Below, piece by piece: positions 1 to 8,900 of a stretch of DNA of 64,000 bases; position 1 is the stretch's first letter, and every line of letters starts with the position of its first letter. Under the pieces are notes generated by a model. The model searched no databases, had not been told where the DNA came from, and worked only from the letters and a program-made list of their open reading frames with translations. Origin of the DNA: BJ22 sp021298375 (GTDB lineage: Bacteria; Planctomycetota; Planctomycetia; Pirellulales; Pirellulaceae); NCBI GenBank assembly GCA_046343015.1, contig JBKDOL010000053.1:44078-108077 (forward strand), in the 5' to 3' direction. The position numbers were made by a program, and so were the translations under genes.

Positions 1-204
1 AGAGGTCAGTTCGGGCGGGCTTTGGAGCGAGAAGGGGGCCGCACCCGCGCGCAGTCGGGCGGCAAATTTGCGGACTTCGAACAAGCGGTGATACTCGCCG
101 CGGTCGCGGAAGTAATCGGCGAGCTGGAGTGCGGCTGCAAGCGCCGAGGGGCGGTCGTGGACCTGTTGCAGCTGCAAAAATATCGAATCGGTCGAATCGG
201 TCAT
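1..204 (-). CDS. hypothetical protein, 3' end outside window
   Basis: The minus strand opens with ATG at 204-202 and stays open for 68 codons to the window edge, so the C-terminus is missing. The translation begins MTDSTDSIFLQLQQ and continues with a helical stretch containing ALQLADYFRDRGEYHRLF, which looks like the first helices of a small alpha-helical protein, possibly TPR-like. No Shine-Dalgarno sequence is evident. Coding is supported by the sensible amino-acid composition compared with the erratic reading frames on the opposite strand. I do not recognise the family and assign no function. Confidence 0.55.
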   Translation of the reverse strand, partial: MTDSTDSIFLQLQQVHDRPSALAAALQLADYFRDRGEYHRLFEVRKFAARLRAGAAPFSLQSPPELTS

Positions 205-953
205 GCTGGTGTTCGGGTAAAAACGGGTCTGCCCGGGCGGGGGAAGTGCCACTCGCGGCCTTGGGCAATCATAGCGGAAACGCCCGCTGATCCGCCTCGG
301 GCAACGTTCTCGAGGCTCAGAGGGGTATTTTTTGCCCCCTTTCGGCGAAGCGTCCCGTTGGAAGCCGTTGACCCAGCCGGCAGCTTTGCGGTTATTAAAA
401 CGGGACGGGTTTGGGCCTGTTCAGTGAGTTGGTTGGGAATGGGGAAGCGGCCCGCGGAGACCCGGGCGCGAGTACCAAGCAAACCGACCATTAGTTACAC
501 TGTGGCTCCTTATAACTTTGGCTCCTTTAGCGTTGGTCGCTTTGGACGCGGCTCCTCTGCGGATGTCTTCTCCGTAGAGGTCCTCTCCGTGGGGAAGCCG
601 AACTCCATCGCGGAGGCTCGCTCCCTCGCTTTTCTGCGGCAGTGACATCGCTGTCGTCCAGGGAGCGTGTACAGCACAGCCGTTAATGGTCAGATGGGTC
701 AGATGGCAACTCTCGACTGGGTAGCCAGTTACGGGGGGGGCGCGAGTTTAGGTCTCGCCAGTCAGGGGTGCCAAAGTCACCACTGCCTCGACTGGGCAGT
801 CTGGTCTTAAAAGGGCAGTCTGGTCTTAAAAGGGCAGGCTGGTCTTAAAAGGGCAGGGCGGTAGGTTCACGGGAGAGAACTCGGCGGGTCTGCCGTCGGG
901 AACTTGGTGCGGCGAATTTCGACAGTAGAGCAAGAGTTGGCTGGAACGGACGG
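205..953. other. gene-free stretch with direct repeats
   Basis: No convincing gene is seen in these 749 bases. The open frames here are Arg/Ser/Pro-rich and lack ribosome binding sites. Around 502-560 there are loose 16-bp direct repeats sharing the core GGCTCCT, and at 794-857 a clear 19-bp tandem repeat is listed separately. An octamer GGGCAGGG lies at 851-858 on the plus strand. The stretch presumably holds the promoters for the minus-strand gene at 204 and the plus-strand gene at 954, but I could not pick a convincing -35/-10 pair. Confidence 0.5.
794..857. repeat. 19-bp tandem repeat, three copies plus part
   Basis: The unit GGGCAGTCTGGTCTTAAAA occurs at 794-812, 813-831 and, with one change, 832-850, followed by the start of a fourth copy. 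It lies about 100 bp upstream of the polyprenyl synthase start. The unit is not shared with the other repeat loci in this window. Confidence 0.9.
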
Positions 954-2324
954 ATGAACGCAAAGGGTGTGATTGACGAGCAAGCAACCACAAACGCCGA
1001 GGCTGCCTCGGTTTGTTGCAACGCTCCACGTCCCGAGGCGAGACTGCGGCCGCTGGGTGAACCCGTGCTGGCTGGGCCGCGGAATGGGAATGGTGAGTCC
1101 GCGCCGACCTCAGTTTCATCATCGCCACGGTTGGAGTCGGCCTCTGTGCCCTCCGCCCCCCTTGTGATCACCGCGGTCGACTCGGCCAGCGAAAGCGCCG
1201 AGCGCGAGGAAGCCCAGTGCTCTTTGTTGTGGCGGATGGCTGCCGGGATTTTCCAGCCTGAGGAATTGGAACGACTGGTTCCGCGACAGCGAGCTGCGCG
1301 GAATGAGGCGGGCGGTGAGGGCGTTTCTTTGCTCGACCCCATCGCGTTCACCGAAGCGGTCGCCTATGAGTTTCTGGCGCGGGGCGGAAAGCAGGCTCGG
1401 CCGTTCATCACGTTGGCTACCTACACTGCACTGGCGGAGACCGTGGGACTCGCGGGAGCGGGTCCGCTTTTGGTTCCCGACCATGTTAAACGGGTTGCAT
1501 TGTCAATTGAGACGTTTCACAAAGCTTCGCTCGTGCATGATGACATCGAGGACGAGGATGAGTTTCGTTACGGCCAGCCGACGCTGCACCGCCGCTACGG
1601 GATCGCCTCGGCCATCAATGTCGGCGATTACCTGATTGGCTTGGGGTATCGCCTCGTCAGTCGCGATGCGGCCTTGCACGGCGGGGAAGTTGCGGCCCAG
1701 CTGCTGGATATCCTTGCCGCTGCTCACCAGCGATTGTGCGAGGGGCAGGGAGCCGAACTCTTTTGGCGGGACGCATCGAACAAGCAGCTCTCTCCCTCAG
1801 ATGCGGTAAAAATCTACGCACTGAAAACCTCGCCAGCGTTCGAAGCCGCGCTCCTTTGCGGAGCCTGCTTGCAGGGTTCACTGGCCACCCATGCCGAGCC
1901 ATTTCGGCGATTCGCCAAACACGTTGGGATCGCCTTCCAGATCTTGAACGACCTCAAGGATTGGAACCCCGACGAGTCCAACAAGAAGACCGTCGGCGGT
2001 GATTTGATTGGTGGGCGACCGACAGTGCTTTGGGCAATCGCCCTGGAGAGACTCCCCTCCGCAGCTCAAGCGGAACTCCTCAGTCTGGCGGGCGACCGGC
2101 AGCTGTGCGATTCGGCACGGATGGATCGGGCTCGGGTCCTGTACATGCAGGGGGATGTATTCCGCGCAGCCCGGGACATGGTGTTCGAGCAAAGGCTGGC
2201 GGCGTCGAAAGTGGCCGACGAGTTGCCCGAGGGTGCGATGCGGCGATTGCTCAAGTACATTATTGAGACGGTCCTCAATCGGCCGCATGAATTGGAACTT
2301 GGCCTGCCCCAGCTCCCCAGTTGA
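954..2324 (+). CDS. polyprenyl (isoprenyl diphosphate) synthase family protein
   Basis: 456 residues of the trans-isoprenyl diphosphate synthase fold, the enzymes that extend allylic diphosphates with isopentenyl diphosphate to make quinone or carotenoid side chains. Visible hallmarks are the GGKQARP substrate-binding stretch, the first Asp-rich motif DDIED at residues 196-200 after HKASLVH, and a second motif NDLKD at 332-336 followed by KKTVGGDLIGGRPT. The second motif normally begins Asp-Asp; here the first Asp is Asn. The first 90 or so residues are a low-complexity Ala/Ser/Pro extension absent from typical family members (300-350 residues), so a later start is possible, but GGAACGGACGG precedes this ATG. 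The next gene downstream is chorismate-lyase-like, which may hint at quinone synthesis. Product chain length cannot be read from the sequence. Confidence 0.85.
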   Translation: MNAKGVIDEQATTNAEAASVCCNAPRPEARLRPLGEPVLAGPRNGNGESAPTSVSSSPRLESASVPSAPLVITAVDSASESAEREEAQCSLLWRMAAGIFQPEELERLVPRQRAARNEAGGEGVSLLDPIAFTEAVAYEFLARGGKQARPFITLATYTALAETVGLAGAGPLLVPDHVKRVALSIETFHKASLVHDDIEDEDEFRYGQPTLHRRYGIASAINVGDYLIGLGYRLVSRDAALHGGEVAAQLLDILAAAHQRLCEGQGAELFWRDASNKQLSPSDAVKIYALKTSPAFEAALLCGACLQGSLATHAEPFRRFAKHVGIAFQILNDLKDWNPDESNKKTVGGDLIGGRPTVLWAIALERLPSAAQAELLSLAGDRQLCDSARMDRARVLYMQGDVFRAARDMVFEQRLAASKVADELPEGAMRRLLKYIIETVLNRPHELELGLPQLPS

Positions 2325-2498
2325 GTCAGGCTGGTACTGGACTCGTGACTGACGCCGGCTCGCGGTCCGGCCTCTTCGATCTTGCGGCAGCTTGGGAATT
2401 TTGCCAGCCTTGAAGCCGGAACGATTCTTAACGCGCGCTCGCCGCGGGTAACAGTTGTCGGACTTGAGGTCACCCGCGCCCGCTTTCGGTCCGGGAAA

Positions 2499-2570
2499 CG
2501 GGCCTCGAATAATCGGGCCTTGATCATTCGGGCCTCGATCATTCGGGCCTCGATCAATTGGGTCCCGGTG
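2499..2570. repeat. 15-bp tandem repeat, four copies
   Basis: Four consecutive 15-bp units with the consensus CGGGCCTCGATCATT lie at 2499-2513, 2514-2528, 2529-2543 and 2544-2558, with a decaying fifth. They sit in the 320-bp gap between the polyprenyl synthase and the next gene. The rest of that gap holds nothing recognisable. Confidence 0.9.
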
Positions 2571-2644
2571 AAGCGGAACTCCCCTCGATCGAGGAGCCGG
2601 TCAGTGGGTAAATCGAGCTTTGGGCGCGGGCCTTACTTGCGACA

Positions 2645-3241
2645 GTGGGCTCAATTGGAGATGTGAGAGTAGAGAATTTGAAGCGCGACGCAACACAAGT
2701 CGATCTGACTGAATTGGTCGACCTGTTTTATGACCAGCCGAAAGCGTTGGGAGAATTCGCCGAAGTGGTCGCGGAGGAGATACCGCCGGCCACCCGTTCG
2801 CTGCTGAATCACCACCAGCACATGACGGTTACAGTCGAGCGGTTTCATCGCTGTCCCGTTTCGGTGCGGGTGTTGCAAACCAGCCAGCGGGGCGATTGGT
2901 ATGCCCGGGAAATATTGCTGGAGCGGACTGCTTCGGCTGCGGGCGCGCCTGCCGGGATGGTGGTTCAGTATGGGATTGTCCGATTGAACCTGGGCCTTCT
3001 GGCAGACGCGGTCAAGAACGAAATTCTGGCTGGACAAAAGCCGCTGGGGCGAGTGTTGATTGAGCATGATGTGCTTCGTTCCGTGCGTTTGCTCTCCTTG
3101 CAGCGAATTCTGCCTGGTCCTGTTTTGCAGAGGCATTTGGGGTTGGGGCCGGATGAAGCCTGTTACGGCCGGACGGCGGTGATTTTTTGCGATCAGCAGC
3201 CGGCGATCCAATTGCTCGAGGTTGTCCCTGATGTGGGCTGA
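2645..3241 (+). CDS. chorismate lyase-like / UTRA-fold protein
   Basis: Up to 198 residues. The middle and C-terminal part (WYAREILLERT, then KPLGRVLIEHDVLRSV, then CYGRTAVIFCDQQPAIQLLEV) resembles the chorismate lyase-like family (UbiC and DUF98 type) and the related UTRA ligand-binding fold. Those enzymes convert chorismate to 4-hydroxybenzoate and pyruvate. The assignment rests on this pattern only, and the active site cannot be confirmed. The start is uncertain: GTG at 2645 gives the longest frame, GTG at 2663 and TTG at 2678 are alternatives, and none has a well-spaced ribosome binding site. It follows the polyprenyl synthase on the same strand across a 320-bp gap, so a shared transcript is not assured. 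Confidence 0.6.
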   Translation: MGSIGDVRVENLKRDATQVDLTELVDLFYDQPKALGEFAEVVAEEIPPATRSLLNHHQHMTVTVERFHRCPVSVRVLQTSQRGDWYAREILLERTASAAGAPAGMVVQYGIVRLNLGLLADAVKNEILAGQKPLGRVLIEHDVLRSVRLLSLQRILPGPVLQRHLGLGPDEACYGRTAVIFCDQQPAIQLLEVVPDVG

Positions 3242-3480
3242 AGGTATCGGGGCCTGAGTTCTGGAAAATCGGCCAGGATCGGAGGGGCCGGGGGCGGGCC
3301 TTTTCGGGGGATTGGGTGTGGCGCGACTGGTTTGGACGGGAATCGAGCCAGTTTCTCGGGAAAAACCTCAAAAACCGGGTGGCTCTCGATTAAGCCTTGA
3401 TAACCAGCCGATATTTGCCGATAATCCGTGATTCAACAAATCAATCCCCGTGGAAATTTTGTCCGGAGTTTGGAAAGCAC

Positions 3481-3765
3481 ATGTCGTTCGGTAATCCCAA
3501 TCGTGGGCCGATGAATCGGCCAAAGCGCAAGCCTAAAGCCAAAACCAAGACCATCAAGAAGGACCCGCTGTTCATTGATGGCGAACGCCCGCGCCCGATG
3601 TACGTCGATTACAAGAACCTCGAGTTGCTGAAGAAGCTTGTGAATCGGCACGGCAAGATTGTCAGCCGCCGGAAGACTGGCTGCACGGCCGTCAGTCAGC
3701 ACGCGGTCTCTGAAGCCATCAAGCGCGCCCGATTCATGGCGCTGTTGCCGTACGTGGGCGAGTAA
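3481..3765 (+). CDS. rpsR: 30S ribosomal protein S18
   Basis: 94 residues. After a basic N-terminus (MSFGNPNRGPMNRPKRKPK) come the S18 signatures YVDYKNLELLKKLVNRHGKI, RRKTGC and SEAIKRARFMALLPYV. S18 binds S6 and 16S rRNA in the platform of the small subunit. The frame opens further upstream, but this ATG matches the family length, and GGAG/GGAAAG lies just upstream. The usual partners rpsF, ssb and rplI are not adjacent, so the gene stands alone, as often in planctomycetes. A hairpin at 3950-3975 may end its transcript. Confidence 0.95.
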   Translation: MSFGNPNRGPMNRPKRKPKAKTKTIKKDPLFIDGERPRPMYVDYKNLELLKKLVNRHGKIVSRRKTGCTAVSQHAVSEAIKRARFMALLPYVGE

Positions 3766-3949
3766 CGCTGCTCGAACAGTGTCAATCGATTCATTCAGTC
3801 GACCAACAGACGATTGGTTTGCGGCGGCTGAGTTAAGGGAGGGGATCGCACTCTCAGAGTTTTGGCTTGGCGAGTGTTGTTCGCCTAGCGCTAATTTCCG
3901 GCTCTTTGCTGCTCCGGAAAAAGCTCTGCTTCTCTGAAAAAATGCCTCG

Positions 3950-3984
3950 CGAGCCGCGCCCCATGGTGCGGCTCGTCTGCTTTC
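3950..3984 (+). terminator. hairpin, probable terminator after rpsR
   Basis: CGAGCCGC at 3950-3957 pairs perfectly with GCGGCTCG at 3968-3975. The inner GCC/GGT pairs extend the stem to about 11 bp around a four-base loop. Only a weak T-rich stretch (TCTGCTTTCT) follows, so the assignment is moderate. The remainder of the 348-bp gap 3766-4113 shows nothing else. Confidence 0.5.
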
Positions 3985-4113
3985 TGGACCTCGATGGTCG
4001 ATTAGAATGTGTCTCGTCGCTGGTCCAGATTTCTGCAGTGAAGTCGCCTGTGGCTGAATCTTGTCCTTCCCGAGGCCAGTACTCGCCGGCCTGCAGAGAG
4101 GAGAGCTGCTCGC

Positions 4114-4548
4114 TTGTCTCAGTCCTTTCAAGTCACCCGCCGCGTTGAATTTCGCGATACCGATATGGCGGGGATTGTCCATTTCTCCGTCTTCTTCACC
4201 TACATGGAGCAGGTGGAGCATGAATTCCTGCGAAGCCTGGGGCTGGGCGTGATCGCCGAAGTCGAAGGCCGGGAAATCAGCTGGCCGCGAGTCAGTGCAG
4301 GTTGTGATTACCGCCGTGCGATCAAGTTCGAGCAGTTGATCGACATTACGCTCAGGATTGCCAGGATCGGCGAGAAGAGCGTGACTTACGATTTCCGGTT
4401 TGAACACGCAGGCCAGTTGGTCGCCGAGGGACGAATTACGGCCGTCTGTTGCCTTTTTCAGCACGGCGTCCCGCCCCAATCGGTTCCAATCCCAGATTTG
4501 CTTCGGGAGAAGCTCGGCCCCTACCTGATTGATTCTGCCGATGGTTGA
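4114..4548 (+). CDS. acyl-CoA thioesterase, 4HBT hotdog family (YbgC-like)
   Basis: 144 residues of the hotdog fold. The N-terminal signature FRDTDMAGIVHFSVFFTYME corresponds to the YbgC/4-hydroxybenzoyl-CoA thioesterase active site, in which the second Asp of DTD (about residue 17) is catalytic. The start is TTG: AGAGAGGAG lies about ten bases upstream, and the family alignment begins at once with VTRRVEFRDTD. It probably hydrolyses an acyl-CoA or acyl-ACP; the substrate is not determinable. It is first of four same-strand genes (thioesterase, ABC ATPase, methyltransferase, permease) and 64 bp from the next, so co-transcription is likely. Confidence 0.85.
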   Translation: MSQSFQVTRRVEFRDTDMAGIVHFSVFFTYMEQVEHEFLRSLGLGVIAEVEGREISWPRVSAGCDYRRAIKFEQLIDITLRIARIGEKSVTYDFRFEHAGQLVAEGRITAVCCLFQHGVPPQSVPIPDLLREKLGPYLIDSADG

Positions 4549-4612
4549 TAGCGGCGAGTTGGGGGCGGTCGTCAGCAGGAAGCGAGAACGGGGTTTGTTG
4601 GGAGAGTAAACG

Positions 4613-5284
4613 ATGGCGGAACTGATCGTAACCGGGCTGCGCAAAGCCTATCCGACTCCTTCCGGACCGCTGACGATTCTCGATGGAGTCGATTTGCAGC
4701 TGGGCCAAAGTGAAAACCTGGCGGTGGTCGGACCGAGCGGTTGCGGCAAGAGCACGTTCCTGCAAATCATCGGCACACTTGATCAACCAACCGCTGGAGA
4801 GGTGCGGTTGGGAGGAGTCAACCCGTTTGCACTGGCCAACCGCGAATTAGCCGCATTTCGAAACCATCGGATCGGTTTCATTTTTCAGGAACATCACCTG
4901 TTGCCGCAACTGACGGCGCTGGAAAACGTGCTCTTGCCGGTGCTTGCCGAGCAAGCGGTCGATGCAGCTGCCATGGATCGCGGCCGGCAGCTGCTGGATC
5001 AAGTTGGACTGGGAGCAAGGAGTGGCCACCGGCCAGCCGAACTCTCGGGGGGCGAACGCCAGCGTGTGGCCGTTGCCCGATCGCTGATTCGCGAGCCCCT
5101 CTTGCTGCTGGCCGACGAACCGACCGGCAGTCTGGACGAGCAGAACGCGCGGTCGATTGGCGAGCTCCTGCTGGAGGTTCAATCGCGAGCGGGCGCCATG
5201 CTGATTTGCGTCACGCACAGTCCGACGTTGGCGGGAATGTTTCAAATCCGCCGGCAACTGCGAGCCGGGAAGTTCGTTAACTGA
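4613..5284 (+). CDS. ABC transporter ATP-binding protein, LolD/MacB type
   Basis: 223 residues. Walker A GPSGCGKST lies at residues 40-48, the Q-loop is in GFIFQEHHLLPQLTALENV, the signature LSGGERQRVAVAR at about 143-155, Walker B LLLLADEPTG directly after, and the switch His in VTHSP. The LLPQLTALENVLLP and EPTGSLD patterns are typical of the LolD/FtsE/MacB group, which drives FtsX-type permeases that do not translocate through a channel but move substrates at the membrane surface. GGGAGAG precedes the ATG. The likely partner is the 1177-residue permease two genes downstream. Lipoprotein release or macrolide/peptide export are the family roles; which applies is unknown. Confidence 0.9.
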   Translation: MAELIVTGLRKAYPTPSGPLTILDGVDLQLGQSENLAVVGPSGCGKSTFLQIIGTLDQPTAGEVRLGGVNPFALANRELAAFRNHRIGFIFQEHHLLPQLTALENVLLPVLAEQAVDAAAMDRGRQLLDQVGLGARSGHRPAELSGGERQRVAVARSLIREPLLLLADEPTGSLDEQNARSIGELLLEVQSRAGAMLICVTHSPTLAGMFQIRRQLRAGKFVN

Positions 5285-5300
5285 TTGGAGGGAGTGATCC

Positions 5301-5915
5301 ATGCCGGACTACCGAGCCATCTACAACGACGTGATCGAACGCGAGGATAATTACAATCTCGCCCAGTGCTCTCCCGGGTATCAAAACTGCGTCGAGTTCG
5401 GGCATGGTCTCTCTTTGCTCGGTGGACGGTCTCTGGACTTTGGCTGTGGCGTCGGATTTGTTCTGGAATACCTGGCGGCCCCGCCTTTCCGTTTCGAAGT
5501 GTATGGCGTCGATGCCAGCGACATTGCAGTCGAGCGTTCGCGGGCCAGATTGGCGAGATTCCCCTTCGAGCCGCTGAACCGGGTCCGCCATGTAACCAAC
5601 TCGAAGTTGAGTTCATTCGAGGATGATTTTTTTTCGCTGGTGACCAGCTTTGACGTGCTTGAGCATCTGGACGAGGCGGACATTGTTTCGGTCTGGGATG
5701 AGATTCAGCGGGTGCTTCGCCGGGGAGGACTGTTTTTCGGTTCGGTCTCCTGTCGTCCATCTGGCTATCAGGATCGTTTCGGTGACAATCTTCACCGTAC
5801 GGTCCGGGGAATTGACTGGTGGGTTGAGCGGTTACAGCCTGATCGCGCACTGTACGATGCGGCTCGATCGCAACTGTTGATCTGGAAACGGAATTTCAGG
5901 AAGCCCGCCGTATGA
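5301..5915 (+). CDS. class I SAM-dependent methyltransferase
   Basis: 204 residues. SAM-binding motif I is LDFGCGVGFV at residues 45-54, followed by VYGVDASDIAVERSR (motif II, acidic residue binding the ribose) and SFDVLEHLDEAD (motif IV). The arrangement is that of the UbiE/Methyltransf_11-like group; the substrate is unknown. GGAGGGAG lies seven bases before the ATG. It begins 16 bp after the ATPase gene, and its stop overlaps the permease start by four bases (ATGA), so it is translationally embedded in the ABC transporter operon. That is unusual for these transporters. Confidence 0.9.
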   Translation: MPDYRAIYNDVIEREDNYNLAQCSPGYQNCVEFGHGLSLLGGRSLDFGCGVGFVLEYLAAPPFRFEVYGVDASDIAVERSRARLARFPFEPLNRVRHVTNSKLSSFEDDFFSLVTSFDVLEHLDEADIVSVWDEIQRVLRRGGLFFGSVSCRPSGYQDRFGDNLHRTVRGIDWWVERLQPDRALYDAARSQLLIWKRNFRKPAV

Positions 5916-8900
5916 AGCTGAATGCCCTTTCCCTTGCGTGGAGCAGCGTGAGGCACTATTGGCGGACCAGTCTGGCCGTCCTGTTTGCCGTAGCCGTGGC
6001 GACGGCCGTCCTCGTCGGTGCACTCGTCGTCGGGAGCAGCATGCGGGGCAGTCTCCGCGCGATGACCCTGGAACGGTTGGGGAGAGTGGACGAGGTTCTG
6101 CTGAGCCGCGGCTTCTTCAGTCAGGCCTTGGTTGAAAAAATTCGGACGGCATCCGCTGGTATCGATCAGTCGCTGCAGGTCGAGCCCCTGATTCTCTTTC
6201 CCGCAGCCTCGCTGGAGCGCTCGGAGGGTAAAGTTCCGCGGCGGTCGCAGCGGATTTCGGTGCTCGGGATTGAGGATGGCTATTGGCAACTCAGTTCTGA
6301 GCCGCTGACTGTCCCGCGTCTTTCGCCGGATGAGATTGTGCTTAACGAGGCCGTCGCTGAAGAGTTGGGGATTACAGTCGAGCAAGTCGCGTCGAAGTCG
6401 GCGCTGGTGACGCTGCGGATCCCCAAACCGAGCCTGCTTCCGGGTGACAGCTCGCTGGGAAAAAAACGCGACCTTGTGGAAAGCCTCGTGCGTCTGCGCG
6501 TGGTTGCGGTGATTCCGAACCGGGGGCTCGGCCGATTTTCGCTGGAACCCAGCCAGGCATTGGCCCGCAACGTCTACGTCTCGCTGGAGACCTTGCAGAG
6601 CGCGCTCGCCGATTCGGCACTCCGGCACAAGGGAGATACTCGACAGGTCAATGCCCTGTTGCTGGCCCGGTCAGAGCGAAACAGCCGCCCCGACGCGGAG
6701 TTCACTCTCTCCAAGCTTGCAGCGGGTTGGCAACCGGACTTGGCCGATCTGGGCCTGCGACTGAAACGCGTCACCCAGTCAAACCCGAATGGAGGGGCCG
6801 CCGTTTTTGATTATCTCAGTCTGACAACTGAGCAACTGGTGTTTGAAGATGCCCTCACGGCGGAAGTTGAACGGCTTGCGCCCCAGGCGACGCGGGTTTT
6901 GACTTATCTGGTGAATGAAACCAGCAGGGTGGGAGCGGAACAGGCCAGCGGAATTCCCTATTCGATGTTTTCTGCTCTGCCAGTCGATGAAGCGTTTACC
7001 TTGCAGTCTGCCGAGGATGCCGCGCCGCTTGAGACTCCGGACGAGAGTGAGTTGATCTTGAACGAGTGGGCTGCGGCTGACTTGCAGGCCAAACCCGGTG
7101 ACCGGATTCGCTTGAGGTACTTCCAGCCGGAATCGACGCACGGGCAACAGGTTGAGCTGACGACCGAGTTGCGACTGAAGGCGGTCGCCAAGCTGACTCG
7201 TCCCTCGCGACCCTTCCAAGCGCGGCGGTCGGGACCACCCGTCCCGGCTGAATTCACTCAGGTGCCGACGCCGGCCAATGACCCGGATTTGACTCCGGAA
7301 GTCCCCGGATTGACCGACAGCGATTCGATCGAGAACTGGGATTTGCCGTTTGAGACCACCGGCAAAATTCGTCGCGTCGATGATCAGTACTGGGACGAGT
7401 ATCGAACGACGCCGAAAGGTTTCGTCAATCCGCAACTGGCCGAGCGGATTTGGGGCAGCCGGTTTGGGCGAGTGACTGGGTTTCGGGTCCCACTGGACGT
7501 TGGAGAAGATGCTCTCCGCAAAGGACTGCAAGAACTGTGGCGGGAGCGGCCTGAATTGTTCGGCTGGAGTCTGTTGCCGGTCAAGCGACTGGGATTGCAG
7601 GCTGCGTCGGGCTCAACCCCTTTTGATGGATTGTTTCTGGGGCTGAGTTTGTTTGTGATCGCCTCGGCCCTGATTTTGACGTCGCTCCTGTTTCGTTTGG
7701 GCCTTGACCAGCGAGCCCAGCAGCTGGGCTTGCTCGCCGCCCTCGGATTCCCGGGCAAGCAGACGGTTGGGCTGTGGTCCGTGGAAGTGCTGCTGCTGGG
7801 GAGTTGCGGAGCAGTTCTCGGCGCAATCGCCGGAATCGGCTACGCGAGGTTGATCATCTGGGGGCTCCAGACTTTCTGGGTGGGGGCGATTTCCCGTCCG
7901 TTCTTGCAGCTGTTTGTTGATTGGCCAGCGGTTATCGGCGGCACCTTGTTGGGATTACTCGTCAGTTGGCTGACAATCCTCTGGTCGATTTCGAGAGCCC
8001 AGCGCGTTCCGGCTCGCGAGTTGCTTGGCGGGCGGCTCGAGGCGGGCGGAGATTTGAAATCCCGCAGCGGGATTTGGCAAATGGCGCTGGCGGTGGGGTT
8101 GGTGTTGGGCGCCTGCGGCTTGTCCTTTGCGGCCACCCGGCTGGGTGGCGACAGTCAAGCGGGAGCCTTCATGGGAGCTGGTTTTTTGGTGCTGGTTGCG
8201 TTGCTGCTGGGGCTGAGGGTTTGGTTGCGGACTCCGCCCCAGCGTGATCGCGGAAGCGGCATGGGGCTCCGCTCGCTGGCCTGGCTCAACACGCGGCGCC
8301 ATCCGCGGCGGACGCTGTTGACAGTCGGCTTGATTGCCGTGGCGACTTTCCTGATCGTGGCGATCAGTTCCTTTCGCCTGCGTCCGGATGCCGACGCGAC
8401 GGGCGGGATCACCTGGATCGCAGAGTCGGCTCAACCGATCTTTGCCGACCTGTCGACTCCGACCGGTCAGGACGAGCTCCTCGGCGAGCAGCTTGAGGGG
8501 ACGGAGTGGCGGAGTTTTTACTCGCTCCGCGTGAAGCCGGGCCAGGATGCCAGCTGTAACAATCTCTATCAGGCAACCCAGCCTCGGGTCTTGGGTGTCC
8601 CTGCAGCATGGATTGAGCGATTCGACCGGCCCGACCAGATACCGATGGCTTGGGCTGGGTCGCTGGCGACGACGCCTGAATCGAGGGCGAACCCGTGGCG
8701 TTTGCTCGAGGGGGCAGGGGAGCGGGGGGCGGAAGAGCCGATTCCCTGCGTGATCGACAAGAACACGGCCATGTACAGCTTGAAAATTTATACCGTTGGT
8801 CAGACTTATCGCGTGCAATATGACTCGGGTGAGAAACTGACGTTCAAGGTGGTTGGCTTTCTGGACAACAGTCTCCTGCAGGGGAGTTTGATCATTGGTG

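Noticed and set aside
22..645. 207-codon plus-strand frame at the window start
   Set aside because: It overlaps the better minus-strand frame at 1-204, and its second half is Arg/Ser/Pro-rich without conserved character.
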